Notes: generated from the sequence alone by a model not told the origin. A stretch of DNA of 64,000 nucleotides from Enterocloster asparagiformis (GCA_018380885.1 JAGZSY010000005.1:147193-211192), one strand, 5' to 3'. Shown: positions 17,826-26,726, counted from the stretch's first letter. Numbers and translations are program-made.

Positions 17826-17854
17826 ATATTAATCGATTCACATAAGGCTGTCAA
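17826..17854 (-). promoter_or_regulatory. Promoter of the metK riboswitch transcript
   Basis: Minus strand: -35 TTGACA (17854-17849), 17-base spacer, -10 TAATAT (17831-17826), placing the start about 35-40 bases ahead of the aptamer. The 115 bases between this promoter and the Rpn gene hold nothing else I recognise. Confidence 0.85.
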
Positions 17855-17969
17855 CACCTAATTTCAGGATGGGTGCTGACAGCGGTTTAATTCGACTGCA
17901 CAAGGGGCGGTCTCCGCTGATTTTTGCAGCGCCTGTTGAGAAAACGGTGTTGATTTTCGATTCCTTCTT

Positions 17970-18938
17970 TCAGGTATCCCATGTTTCAAACCACTGCTGC
18001 ACCAATACGGCATCCACCTCGCAGATTGCTGCCGCGTCCTCCGCCGACATGCCGCGCAGGTACATATTTCTGGCCACCGCCTTTGTTTTCTCCAGTGCGC
18101 CCTGTTGTCTGCCCAGAAGCACTCCCTCCATTTTCCCGTCCTCAATCATCCCTCGTATCGCTTCACACATATTAATTTTTCCTCCTTCCTCCCGATACTG
18201 TTCCTTCGCCGCCTCCAGCTCGGCCGAGCCGGTGAGCGTTGAAATCACATCGTAGGCTTCCTCGTCCATGGCCTCGAAACTGTTTCGGTTGTCCTCCGTA
18301 AACTGCCGCTCTGCGTCCTTGTCCCCGGCGTACCGGATAAATCCAAACACATCGTGCAAATCCGTGCGGAAGCGCTCAATGTGCGCAAAACGCCGCACCT
18401 CCAGCACATGGATTCGGTAATTATTCAACATTTTCCGCAGGCGCTCCGGCAAATTGTCATAATCCATCAGCTCGTACAGCTCCCGCGCTCCATCCCAGGG
18501 CTCTTTTCCATAGTACAGCACCAGTGTGAACACCGGATACAGCCGGTCCTGTTTCAGGAAACCGCTCAAAAATTCCGCGGCCCCCATACCACCCTGTCCT
18601 CTGTGTTCCCGGCGTTTCCGCCGCAGCTGCCGGTCGTATCCCGCAGAATCCTGCAGCATCACGCGCACCGGCATGGCGTAATGAACCTTGTCCTGGTTCT
18701 CCAGCCCGATGAGCACAAACTCCGCCCCCAGCGCCACCCTGCGGATCAGATCCCGGTACTTCAACACCTCGAACCTCCTGCGGATGCGCCCAATGGCGCC
18801 TGTAACCCGGGTATCCATTTCCGCGATATCGCCGCTGCCGACCACCTGCTCGCCCTGAAACACAAACGCGTTGATCAGATCCGCGTACCGCTCCTCATCC
18901 TCAAAGTACCTGGCCAATACAACGTCCTTCTTCCCCAT
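17970..18938 (-). CDS. Rpn-family recombination-promoting nuclease / PDDEXK transposase-like protein
   Basis: 322 residues. The family (PDDEXK_2, related to E. coli RpnA, formerly 'putative transposase YhgA-like') has a PD-(D/E)XK nuclease core; members have been linked to horizontal transfer and phage defence. Seen here are an N-terminal 'ARYFEDEERYADLINAFVFQ' typical of the family, the core 'EFVLIGLENQDKVHYAMPVR' with the E-x-Q element, 'YPVFTLVLYYGKEPWDG', and a C-terminal helical region with 'EGVLLGRQQGALEKTKAVAR' and a WYL-less tail. GGAGGAG lies before the chosen ATG; an upstream in-frame start 26 codons earlier has no ribosome site. These genes usually occur in many diverged copies per clostridial genome. 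No partner genes are adjacent. Confidence 0.82.
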   Translation of the reverse strand: MGKKDVVLARYFEDEERYADLINAFVFQGEQVVGSGDIAEMDTRVTGAIGRIRRRFEVLKYRDLIRRVALGAEFVLIGLENQDKVHYAMPVRVMLQDSAGYDRQLRRKRREHRGQGGMGAAEFLSGFLKQDRLYPVFTLVLYYGKEPWDGARELYELMDYDNLPERLRKMLNNYRIHVLEVRRFAHIERFRTDLHDVFGFIRYAGDKDAERQFTEDNRNSFEAMDEEAYDVISTLTGSAELEAAKEQYREEGGKINMCEAIRGMIEDGKMEGVLLGRQQGALEKTKAVARNMYLRGMSAEDAAAICEVDAVLVQQWFETWDT

Positions 18939-19242
18939 GTCTCCTCCTCTGTCTCTGTCGGAAATGGGAATCAGGTCCTTTAACCGTATTATAAAAAACA
19001 TCCCCGGAAAATGCAAGAATGCCGCTGTCCAATCTCCAACTGTTTGTTTTTACCGCTGTTTTTTGAATTGCCGGCGAAACGCCAGAATTACTGAATTTAA
19101 TGAAATGATCACAGAATGGATCCCCAGCCGGCGCGGCTGCGCCGCCGTATTCATACCTTAGCACAAATACCGCGGCTGCGCAAGATGTGCGTCCGCGGTA
19201 TTTCTATGTTTTTTCCGGCCGTCTGCGGCCGTTGTTACCGAT
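18939..19242. other. Intergenic stretch between the Rpn gene and the AraC-type pseudogene
   Basis: About 300 bases with no credible coding region. It must hold the Rpn promoter, which I could not place with confidence. The right part contains the terminator hairpin of the regulator gene. Confidence 0.55.
19165..19203 (-). terminator. Terminator after the AraC-type gene
   Basis: The stem AAATACCGCGG / CCGCGGTATTT is perfect over 11 bp, with a further CGC/GCG inner pairing. It lies 40 bases past the second stop of the regulator, the right place only if the full-length, readthrough-length gene is the true unit. Confidence 0.75.
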
Positions 19243-20133
19243 CTACTGCACTCTGGCTACGGCGTAAAGCTCAATATAGCCCCTGGTTCCCACCGGTTCC
19301 ATCTGAATCCGGGGATTCTCCGGATCCCAACGGTATCCGATCACCGACGGGTCATAGCTGCCGGCCGCCGCCTGAACCGCCTCAATGGCCTGGCAGTAAT
19401 CTTCCTCCTCAAAGGGTTCCCCCTAAAACATCAGGTACGCTACCGCCGGCAGGTCGATCACGTCAAATCCTTCCGGCACCGGGCCTTCGTAATCCGCCGC
19501 AACCTCCACCCCCTGGACGTACTCCGAGGTTCCGGGCGCGCGCATCTTCTTTGGCAGCCAGAGGCACACCGGCTCCCCGCAGAGCGATTTCATGCTGGTG
19601 AGCAGCCCCCAAACGTCGCAGCCCACCTCCTCGCAGTATGCAAAATAATCCTCCGCCTGAACGCCGCGCTTGATCACCGCCCTGCGCGCAGGCTTCTCAA
19701 TCACCTGGATAAAAATATTGCTGACTTTCTCCGTCATCCTCGGCTCCTTTCTGATCTCCCTGTATTTGACTCCGTAGGGGGTGAACAGGTACAGTGGAAC
19801 CGGATTTGCCGCGTACTCCCGGGGATTGCAGCCGAACTCCCGGAAAAATGCCCGCTGAAAGCCGTCCACACTGCCGAACCCGTACTCGTACGCCACGTCC
19901 GCGATGCGGCAGCGCTCGTCCCGCAGCTTTAGCGCGGTCATAGAAAGCCTCAGCCGCCGGATATAATCGGACGGCGTCAGGCCGGTCCACTGCTTGAACA
20001 GCCGGTAGGAATACCAGGGCGAAAACAGCGAGACGCGGGACAGACCGGCCAGCGTTATATTCTCGTTTAAGTTTTCCCCGATATAATCCTGCATCCTCTG
20101 GACGGCCTCTGCCTGTTCCTTCATATTGTCCAC
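19243..20133 (-). pseudogene. AraC-family regulator with GyrI-like effector domain, interrupted by an in-frame amber codon
   Basis: Residues 1-236 run from an AraC DNA-binding domain ('LAGLSRVSLFSPWYSYRLFK', 'IADVAYEYGFGSVDGFQRAF', about 10-105) into a GyrI/AraE-type effector-binding domain ending 'AVAYLMF'. A TAG (19425-19423) follows. The same frame then continues for 59 codons, 'GEPFEEEDYCQAIEAVQAAA' to 'GTRGYIELYAVARVQ', to a second stop at 19245-19243. Relatives read 'MFQGEPFEEED' at this place, so a single CAG-to-TAG change explains the break. Total length (about 296) then equals the usual size of such regulators. The upstream piece could still bind DNA but would lack the last effector strands. 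A sequencing error is the alternative. Confidence 0.88.
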
Positions 20134-20210
20134 CTCCCCACGTCCTCCATCATACAGGAATTGGAGCGATTCTTCTCGACGTTTTTTGCCAATCCCACAA
20201 GCGTACGGTT

Positions 20211-21839
20211 CTACCTCAGCAGATTCCCCATCTCCTGAAACGCCGTCCGCTCCATCTTTTGGGACAGCTCTCCGCGGATGCGCCCGAAATCCGCGCTGGT
20301 CAGCCGTTTATCCTTCACCAGACAGGTTCCGGCCACATACACGTCCCGCACGTTTGCGGCGCAGGCACTGTAAACCAGGGCCGCATAGGGGTCGTAGACC
20401 GGGAACATGTTGGGGGAATCCGTCTCCACCAGCACAATATCCGCCTCCTTCCCCGGCTCCAGCGATCCGGTCACGCCGCCCAGGCCCAGCGCGGCCGCGC
20501 CCTCGCAGGTTGCCATCTTCACGATCTCCGCCGCCGGAAACGCGCTGCGGTCTCTCAGCTCGTTCTTGTGGAAATTGGCGCACATGCGCATCTGCGTGAA
20601 CAAATCCAGCGTATTACCGCTGGCCGGCCCGTCCGTTCCCAGGCCCACGGGCACGCCGGCTGCGCGCATGGCCTTCACCGGTGCCACACCCTTGGCCGCC
20701 TTGGTGTTGGAGGCGATACAGTGGGCGACGGATGCGCCAGAGCCCCGCAGCAGCCCGATGTCCCCGTCCGTCATGCGGATGCTGTGGGCGCAAAGGGCAT
20801 TTTTGTCCAGCACGCCCAGCTTGTGAAGATACTCCACCGGCGTCATTCCAAAACGTTCCCGCAGCTGGTCCATCTCGTAGTCCATCTCCGCCACATGGAG
20901 GGTGAAGAGCGCGTTGTGGGCGCGGTCAACTTCGTGCACCCTCTGCAGCGTTGCCGCGCTGCATGTGGTGGTGCCGTGAGGCGCCAGACAGCCTTTTACG
21001 CGCGGATGCCCGCTGTAGGCCCGGATCATCGCCTCGCCTCTGGAAATGGCCTCCTGGGGCGTTCTGGCGTCGCAGGTGGCCGCCTCCATCACCGTCTCCC
21101 CTGCGATTCCGCGGATTCCCATCTCGTCCATCACCCGGGCTACCTCATCCTCAAAGTAGTACATATCCAACACCGTGGTCACGCCGCTAAGAAGCAGCTC
21201 AGCCAAAGCATACCGGCTGGAAGCGGCCGCCAGATCCCGGTCCATAGCCCGCTCCTCCATCGGCAGCAGAAACACCCGCAGACGGTCCTTGCAGTCGTCC
21301 CCCAAGCCGCGGAACGGGATCATCCCCAGGTGGCAGTGGGTGTTCACCATCCCCGGCATGATGATCGCCCGCCGGGCGTCGATTTCACGGAAGCCGAAGT
21401 CCGGTTCCATCCCGGGCAGGTCCAGAGCCCGGCGGGTGTCCCCGGCGCCCGCGCAAGCTCCCCCGCCGCCCGGGCAGGTTCCCCCGGCGCCCGCGCAGGC
21501 TCCCCCGCCGCCCAGGCAGGTTCCCCCGCTTTCATCTTTTCCGCGCTCCGCGCCAGCCTGTTTCAACGCACATGCTTCCTCGCTATGGCCCGCAGCCTCC
21601 CGTTTCAGCTCAGGCGCTTCCCCGCCATGCTTCGCAGCCTCCCGTTTCAGCTCAGGCGCTTCCCCGCCATGCTCCGCAGCCTCCCGCTTCAGACCATGCT
21701 CCGCCATAGCCTGTTCCAGCTCGCATGAAGGTCCGGCCGCCAGTATCTTCGTGCCCTCAAACATCACATACCCGTCCGGCCACACATCCATGTTCCGGTT
21801 CATTGTCACCACTATTCCGTTTCGGATAATCGTCCTCAT
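20211..21839 (-). CDS. Amidohydrolase (SAH/methylthioadenosine deaminase-like, TrzN/SsnA group) with a repeat-built insertion
   Basis: 542 residues. The catalytic amidohydrolase parts are clear: 'PGMVNTHCHLGM' (HxH), 'CLAPHGTTTCS', 'LHVAEMDYEMDQ', 'CAHSIRMTDGDI' and 'GLGTDGPASGNTLDL' (metal Asp), as in zinc deaminases of S-adenosylhomocysteine, methylthioadenosine, guanine or triazines. Relatives are about 430-450 residues. The extra ~90 residues (about 47-133) sit in the N-terminal beta-sandwich between 'KILAAGPSCE' and 'REIDARRAIIMPG' and are two runs of 14-residue repeats, one charged (LKREAAKHGGEAPE type), one Gly/Ala/Cys-rich (GGTCPGGGGACAGA type). The ATG chosen (MRTIIRNG) has GGGAG 12 bases upstream. 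It is the last gene after adenine deaminase, so a purine-related substrate is likely (inference). Confidence 0.85.
   Translation of the reverse strand: MRTIIRNGIVVTMNRNMDVWPDGYVMFEGTKILAAGPSCELEQAMAEHGLKREAAEHGGEAPELKREAAKHGGEAPELKREAAGHSEEACALKQAGAERGKDESGGTCLGGGGACAGAGGTCPGGGGACAGAGDTRRALDLPGMEPDFGFREIDARRAIIMPGMVNTHCHLGMIPFRGLGDDCKDRLRVFLLPMEERAMDRDLAAASSRYALAELLLSGVTTVLDMYYFEDEVARVMDEMGIRGIAGETVMEAATCDARTPQEAISRGEAMIRAYSGHPRVKGCLAPHGTTTCSAATLQRVHEVDRAHNALFTLHVAEMDYEMDQLRERFGMTPVEYLHKLGVLDKNALCAHSIRMTDGDIGLLRGSGASVAHCIASNTKAAKGVAPVKAMRAAGVPVGLGTDGPASGNTLDLFTQMRMCANFHKNELRDRSAFPAAEIVKMATCEGAAALGLGGVTGSLEPGKEADIVLVETDSPNMFPVYDPYAALVYSACAANVRDVYVAGTCLVKDKRLTSADFGRIRGELSQKMERTAFQEMGNLLR
21439..21522 (-). 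repeat. Two tandem 42-bp units coding Gly/Ala/Cys-rich repeats
   Basis: Units 21439-21480 and 21481-21522 differ at only a few positions; a partial third copy follows. Each codes 14 residues of GGTC-GGGGACAGA type inside the amidohydrolase. Confidence 0.9.
21571..21697 (-). repeat. Three tandem 42-bp units coding charged repeats
   Basis: About three units of 42 bp, each coding LKREAA-HGGEAPE-type 14-mers; the two right-hand copies are nearly identical. The period equals that of the neighbouring Gly-rich array although the sequences are unrelated. Confidence 0.9.
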
Positions 21840-21866
21840 CGCAGTCCCGTACTCCCTTGTCATTCC

Positions 21867-23732
21867 TTATTCGATCTCATCCCCGTTTTCATCCAGGTAC
21901 GCGCTGACAAGCGCCACCTGGCGCTGGGTTTTGACCTCCAGCAGGCCGAAGTCCGTCAGTTTCAGGCTGGGGGAAACCGGCAGGCACAGGGTGGACATGG
22001 ACATGATCTCATTGTTGTTTTCATATCCCAGCCTTCTCATGGCCTCCCGCACCCGGCCCAGCTCTGCGGCCAGCGCCTCCACCGGTCCGTCGCTTATAAT
22101 TCCGCCCACCGGCAGACCGGCCTCAGCCGTCACCCGTCCGTCCTCAGCCGCCACATACCCTCCCTGCATCTCCAAAACCCTGTTCTGGGCCGCGCACATA
22201 TCCTGCGCGTCGGTGCCCAGCACCAGAAGATTGTGGCTGTCGTGGGACCAGGTGGTCGCAGCCGCGCCCCGCTCTTTGAACGCGCCCTCAACCAGGCCGT
22301 AGGAAATATTGCCGTTCTTCCCATACCGCTCAAAGAGCGCCGCCAGCGTCAGCCCCGATCCCTGCCAGCAGATTTCCCCATCCTTCACCGGAAGGGTGCG
22401 GGTCACCTGCTCCGTGAACGTGCCGAAGGTCCTTATCTTCATCACATTCACCCGGACAGCGGCGCAGGGGCGTTTTGCCCTCAGCACAAAATCGCCCGGC
22501 TCCGCCTTTTTACAGTGGACGGAACGATAGAAATGCGGGAGAAATACGGCCGCGCAGCAGTCCCCGGCAGCGCTCCCGATCACAGCGGCCCCTGATTCTT
22601 TGCTGGCATCAAGGTCCGCCCCTCCGCTGCCAATTACACCGCCCCCCGCGTCCCCGCCGGACGCTCCTCCGTCCTTGCGGGATTTTGCTCCGCTCCATGC
22701 GCCCGCTGCCTTCTCCGCCTCAAACACGCATTTCCCGCTCTTAAACACCGCCTCGGGCGCAAAGGACTCCAGATCATTTAACACCACAAAATCCGCCAGC
22801 TTCCCCGGACCGATCATCCCCCGGTCGTCCAGATGCATCCTTCTGGCCGGGGTAAAGGTGGCGCAGTAGATGGCCTTCTCCACCGGCATCCCGGCCTGCA
22901 CCGCGGTCTCCACAATCCGGTTGAGCTGGCCCCGAAGCAGACGGTCCGGCATGGTGTCGTCAGTCACCAGCGCCACGTTCTCATACAGTCCGTTTTCGCA
23001 GACCGCCTTCACCACGTCCTCTGTCAGGGACTTTAACTGCAATTCCAGAAACATGCCCAGGTCCGTCTTTTCCAGCACGGACTCCGGCGTCTGCTGGGTG
23101 TGATCCGCGTCCACGCCCTCGTAGATAAACCGGCAGAGATCTTCCCCGGACAGCGCCGGGCAGTGCCCCTCGATGCGCATGTTGCGGTCCGTCTCCCGGC
23201 AGCACCGGATCAGGCGTTTGATCAGCGTGTCCCCGTCCCCGGTCAGGTCCTTAAAATTCATCACCTCGCCCAGGCAGAGCACCCGCCCGTCCTGCGCTAA
23301 GCGCCTCACCTCCGTCTCGCCCATAAACCCGCCCGCGGTCTCCAACTGCTCGTTGGTGGCCGGAACGCTGGAGGGAATGGCGTAGAAAATGTCCTGGGGC
23401 GTTCTCTGTGCCATAAAGCACAGAATGCCCTCCATCCCGAACACGTTGGCGATCTCGTGGGCGTCCGCCACCACCGTGGTCACCCCGTAGGGCAGGGTAA
23501 TCCGTGAAAACTCCTGTGGATATGTCATGGAACTTTCAATGTGCATGTGGATATCCACCAGCCCCGGGATCAGATATTTCCCCGTCCCGTCCACCTCTCT
23601 CACGCCCGGATATGAAATTGCAGGGGAAACGCAATAAAAGCTCTCCCCTGCAACCGCCACATCCCGCTTCTCAAAACACTGCCGGTAGGTCATAAAGACC
23701 CTGGCGTTTTTAATCACGAAATCAGCTCTCAT
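21867..23732 (-). CDS. ade: Adenine deaminase
   Basis: 621 residues; converts adenine to hypoxanthine and ammonia. Adenine deaminase marks are 'GLVDIHMHIESSMTYPQEF' with the HxH and ESS motif (about 59-77), 'VVADAHEIANVFG', 'IEGHCPALSGEDL', 'LVTDDTMPDRLL' and C-terminal 'THSHDSHNLLVLG'-type 'WSHDSHNLLVLGTDAQDM'. It is 20-50 residues longer than usual because of a Gly/Ala/Ser/Asp-rich stretch at about 344-390 between 'GKCVFEAEKAAG' and 'FLPHFYRSV'. AAAGGAAG precedes the ATG, 12 bases after the binding-protein stop; the next gene begins 27 bases on. It is the fifth gene of the transporter operon. Confidence 0.95.
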   Translation of the reverse strand: MRADFVIKNARVFMTYRQCFEKRDVAVAGESFYCVSPAISYPGVREVDGTGKYLIPGLVDIHMHIESSMTYPQEFSRITLPYGVTTVVADAHEIANVFGMEGILCFMAQRTPQDIFYAIPSSVPATNEQLETAGGFMGETEVRRLAQDGRVLCLGEVMNFKDLTGDGDTLIKRLIRCCRETDRNMRIEGHCPALSGEDLCRFIYEGVDADHTQQTPESVLEKTDLGMFLELQLKSLTEDVVKAVCENGLYENVALVTDDTMPDRLLRGQLNRIVETAVQAGMPVEKAIYCATFTPARRMHLDDRGMIGPGKLADFVVLNDLESFAPEAVFKSGKCVFEAEKAAGAWSGAKSRKDGGASGGDAGGGVIGSGGADLDASKESGAAVIGSAAGDCCAAVFLPHFYRSVHCKKAEPGDFVLRAKRPCAAVRVNVMKIRTFGTFTEQVTRTLPVKDGEICWQGSGLTLAALFERYGKNGNISYGLVEGAFKERGAAATTWSHDSHNLLVLGTDAQDMCAAQNRVLEMQGGYVAAEDGRVTAEAGLPVGGIISDGPVEALAAELGRVREAMRRLGYENNNEIMSMSTLCLPVSPSLKLTDFGLLEVKTQRQVALVSAYLDENGDEIE

Positions 23733-23744
23733 AAAATTCTTCCT

Positions 23745-24803
23745 TTAGTTGTTGATAGTGCGGTTCCAACGGTCGATCCAATCGTTTAACAGCGGGTTCA
23801 CAAAGGAGTAGTCCAGTACCTTTGCGTTGGCCGCCTTGTCGCCGTAGGTCATGTTCTTGGCCTCGTCCTCGGTGAAGCTCACCTTGCTGTTGGTGGGAGC
23901 CTCGTTTAACGCCTTGCCCGTCTTGGTCTGAAGCTCGGAGCTTAAGCGGTAGTTTAAGTACGCGTAGGCCAGCTCTTTGTTTTTACAATTTTTAGTAATG
24001 CTGATGGTGTTGAAATTGGCGTAGGTGATATCAGGAGTCACATAAACCAGGTCCGGGTTGGCCTGCTGGATGGTGGGTACGCCGAAATCGCCCACAATCG
24101 CCACCGCCACCTCGCCGGAGGTGAACATATTGATCAGGTCCGAGGACTTGGCGTAGGTCTTTACCAGGTTGGGCTTTAACTCCGCCAGCGCGGCAAACGC
24201 GGCCTCGCCGTTGTCGCTCTTGATATCCACACCCGCGTGGTCGCTGGCCATGTAAACCATAGCCGGTCCGAAGGTGGTGGTGATCTCAGGGATGCTCACC
24301 ATGCCCTCCAGCCGGGAATCCCAGAGATCGTCAAAGCTCTTGATCTCGAAGTCCACCACATTGGGGTTGTACATGATTCCGATGCTGTTGATGGTGTAGG
24401 CCACGCCCTGGCCCGCCTCGGCCATTGTCTTGGCCGCGGTGATCATATCCTTGGCGTTTTCGATCTTGCTTAAATCCACATCCTCGAACAGTCCCTCCGC
24501 GATTCCCTTGGCCGTCATGGCCTGGGACAACTCGATCACGTCGATGGAGGTCTCGCTGTCCGCGGACAGCTTGGTGTAGCGGTCATTTGCCCCGCCGGTC
24601 TCCGTGAGAATCTCACAGTTGAACTCCTGCTCAAAGGGCGCGTACACCTCCTCGGTGGAAATGTCCTCGCTCAGTCCAAAGGTGGACAGCACCAGCTTCT
24701 GCTTGGAATCCCCCTTTGCCTGGGACTCCCCGGTGGAAGCCCCGCCGCCGCAGGCTGTCAGGGCCATGGTCGCACAAAGTGCCATTACAAGTGTTTTTTT
24801 CAT
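23745..24803 (-). CDS. ABC transporter substrate-binding lipoprotein (PotD-like)
   Basis: 352 residues from the chosen ATG, which has GAGGAG 8 bases upstream. The signal peptide ends in a lipobox, 'ALTACGGG', with Cys18 as lipid anchor. The mature part is a type-2 periplasmic-binding fold like PotD: 'IDVIELSQAMTAKGIAEGLF', 'YTINSIGIMYNPNVVDFEIK', and 'AYAYLNYRLSSELQTKTGKA'. Family members bind spermidine or putrescine, but the ligand residues cannot be assigned by eye and the operon's two deaminases argue for a purine-type or other cationic heterocycle instead (inference). It lies after the ATPase gene in the operon, which is the usual PotABCD order. Confidence 0.88.
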   Translation of the reverse strand: MKKTLVMALCATMALTACGGGASTGESQAKGDSKQKLVLSTFGLSEDISTEEVYAPFEQEFNCEILTETGGANDRYTKLSADSETSIDVIELSQAMTAKGIAEGLFEDVDLSKIENAKDMITAAKTMAEAGQGVAYTINSIGIMYNPNVVDFEIKSFDDLWDSRLEGMVSIPEITTTFGPAMVYMASDHAGVDIKSDNGEAAFAALAELKPNLVKTYAKSSDLINMFTSGEVAVAIVGDFGVPTIQQANPDLVYVTPDITYANFNTISITKNCKNKELAYAYLNYRLSSELQTKTGKALNEAPTNSKVSFTEDEAKNMTYGDKAANAKVLDYSFVNPLLNDWIDRWNRTINN

Positions 24804-24887
24804 CTCTGTTCTCCTCATTCTTTCATGTTTTTCATTGCATCTATTATGGCATGCGCCGCTTTAAAAAGGCGCGCCCTCATACATGAT

Positions 24888-25928
24888 TTACCGCCTCACC
24901 AGCACCAGCTTATCCTTGGGCAGATACAGCCGAACGGTCTCCCCTTCGCCGAACACGTGGGAGGTTTCCATATTGACCTTGATCACCCCGGCCGCGGTGT
25001 TCACCTCGTACTGGTAGCTCTTGCCCAGGAAGGTGCGCACGCCCACGGTGCCCTGGATCACATTTTCCGTCTGTCCGTCCCCGGCCAGGCGGATGTCGTC
25101 CGGGCGGATGGTCCCGGCGTAGCGCTCCTCGTCACACTCCATGTCCACTTCAAACGTGCTATTATCCGCCGCCCGGTAGGTATTGGCGTTTACCCGCTCA
25201 AGCTCCAGGAAATTCTCAAAGCCGATAAACCGGGCCACAAACTCTGTGGCGGGCCTGCGGTAAATATTCTCCGGGGAGTCGTACTGCTCGATCACGCCGT
25301 TGTTCATCACCGCTACCTTGTCGGAGATAGAAAAACACTCCTCCTGGTCGTGGGTCACAAACAGCGTGGTGATGCCCAGCTTCTTCTGCAGGCGCTTGAT
25401 CTCCACCCGCATGGACAGGCGCAGCTTTGCGTCCAGGTTAGACAGCGGCTCGTCCAGAAGCAGCAGCTTGGGCTCAATCACCAGGGCGCGGGCCAGAGCC
25501 ACCCTCTGGCGCTGGCCGCCGGACATCTGCTTGGGGAAACGGTCCTTAAATTCCGTCAGACCGCAGACCTCCAGAATGTCCGTCACCTTCTTGTCAATCA
25601 GGGCCTTGTCCATTTTCCGGGTGCGCAGGCCGAAGGCCACGTTGTCGTACACGCTCAGATGCGGGAACAGGGCGTAGCTCTGGAACACCAGGCCGAAATT
25701 GCGCTTGTGCACCGGAACCTTTGTCATGTCGTCCCCGTCCAGCGAGAAGGAACCGCCCTGGGGATCGATAAATCCGGCCACCACCCGCAGGGTCGTGGAT
25801 TTTCCGCAGCCGCTGGGGCCGAGAAGGGACACCAGCTCGCCCTTCTCCACATCCAGGTTCAGCCCCTTTAAAATCTGTTTTTTCTTATCATAACTCACAT
25901 CAATCTGATTTAAACTCATGAAGGCCAT
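24888..25928 (-). CDS. ABC transporter ATP-binding protein (PotA-like)
   Basis: 346 residues. It powers the importer. Walker A 'GPSGCGKSTT', Q-loop 'LVFQSYALFPHLSV', signature 'MSGGQRQRVALARAL', Walker B 'LLLLDEPLSNLD', and H-loop 'LFVTHDQEE' are all intact. The C-terminal ~100 residues form a TOBE domain, as in PotA and FbpC. Of three close in-frame ATGs, the second has AGGGGAG 7 bases upstream and is chosen. It lies between the permease potC and the lipoprotein gene. Confidence 0.92.
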   Translation of the reverse strand: MAFMSLNQIDVSYDKKKQILKGLNLDVEKGELVSLLGPSGCGKSTTLRVVAGFIDPQGGSFSLDGDDMTKVPVHKRNFGLVFQSYALFPHLSVYDNVAFGLRTRKMDKALIDKKVTDILEVCGLTEFKDRFPKQMSGGQRQRVALARALVIEPKLLLLDEPLSNLDAKLRLSMRVEIKRLQKKLGITTLFVTHDQEECFSISDKVAVMNNGVIEQYDSPENIYRRPATEFVARFIGFENFLELERVNANTYRAADNSTFEVDMECDEERYAGTIRPDDIRLAGDGQTENVIQGTVGVRTFLGKSYQYEVNTAAGVIKVNMETSHVFGEGETVRLYLPKDKLVLVRR

Positions 25929-25943
25929 GTTCATTCTCCCCTC

Positions 25944-26726
25944 TTATTTCGCCAGGGCCGCGATGCCCAGCGTCCTGTCAACAATTACCATGATAATCAC
26001 CGTGGCCGCCATCAGCAGCACGGATACGGCGGAGACCGTCGGATCATAATTATATTCGATGTAGTTCATCAGCGTAGACGGGAAGGTGCTGACGCCCGGG
26101 CCGGATAAAAACATGGACACCGGTATATTGTTAAAGGAATTGATAAACGCCAGCATGAAGGCGGAGGAGATGCCCGAGGTCACATTGGGCAGAACCACCT
26201 TGAAAAACGCCGCCCCCTTGGGACAGCCCAGGCTCCAGGCCGCCTCCTCCACGGAGAAATCAAACTGCTCCATGGAGGACCCCACCACGCGGATCACGTA
26301 GGGGAGCGTCACCATAAAATGTCCGGCCAGCAGGCTTGCGAACACCGGGATTCTCAGGTTCAGAATCAAAAACTGATACAAGATGAAGCCGATCACAATG
26401 CCCGGGACAATGGTCGGGGACAGGAAAACGGATTTCAACAGCTGTTTTCCCTTAAGTCCGGACCTGGCCAGCGCGTAGGCCGCCGGGACGCCCACCAGCA
26501 GGGCGATGAAGGTCGCCAGAAACGCCACCTCAAGGCTGGTCAGAAAGGACCTGCGGAAGGATTTCAAGGCGAACACATTGGCAAACCACTTGGTGGAAAA
26601 GGAATCGATGGGGAAGGTGATCGCGCTTCCGTCTCCGAAGGCCGTCACCGTGATGATGGCCAGGGGAATCATCAAAAATGCAAATACCAGAACTGCATAC
26701 GCAGTGAGCAGCTTATTTTTACGCAT
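25944..26726 (-). CDS. ABC transporter permease (PotC-like)
   Basis: 260 residues, six membrane segments. The EAA loop 'VEEAAWSLGCPKGAAFFKVV' (about residues 164-183) docks to the ATPase. AGAGG lies 8 bases before the ATG; an upstream GTG overlaps that site and is rejected. It overlaps the end of potB by 8 bases. The sequence 'DSFSTKWFANVFALKSF' in the first external loop is typical of PotC. Confidence 0.9.
   Translation of the reverse strand: MRKNKLLTAYAVLVFAFLMIPLAIITVTAFGDGSAITFPIDSFSTKWFANVFALKSFRRSFLTSLEVAFLATFIALLVGVPAAYALARSGLKGKQLLKSVFLSPTIVPGIVIGFILYQFLILNLRIPVFASLLAGHFMVTLPYVIRVVGSSMEQFDFSVEEAAWSLGCPKGAAFFKVVLPNVTSGISSAFMLAFINSFNNIPVSMFLSGPGVSTFPSTLMNYIEYNYDPTVSAVSVLLMAATVIIMVIVDRTLGIAALAK

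Noticed and set aside
20259..21728. 489-codon plus-strand open frame
   Set aside because: Antisense to the amidohydrolase, whose catalytic motifs are intact. High GC keeps the opposite strand open; composition is His/Arg-rich nonsense.
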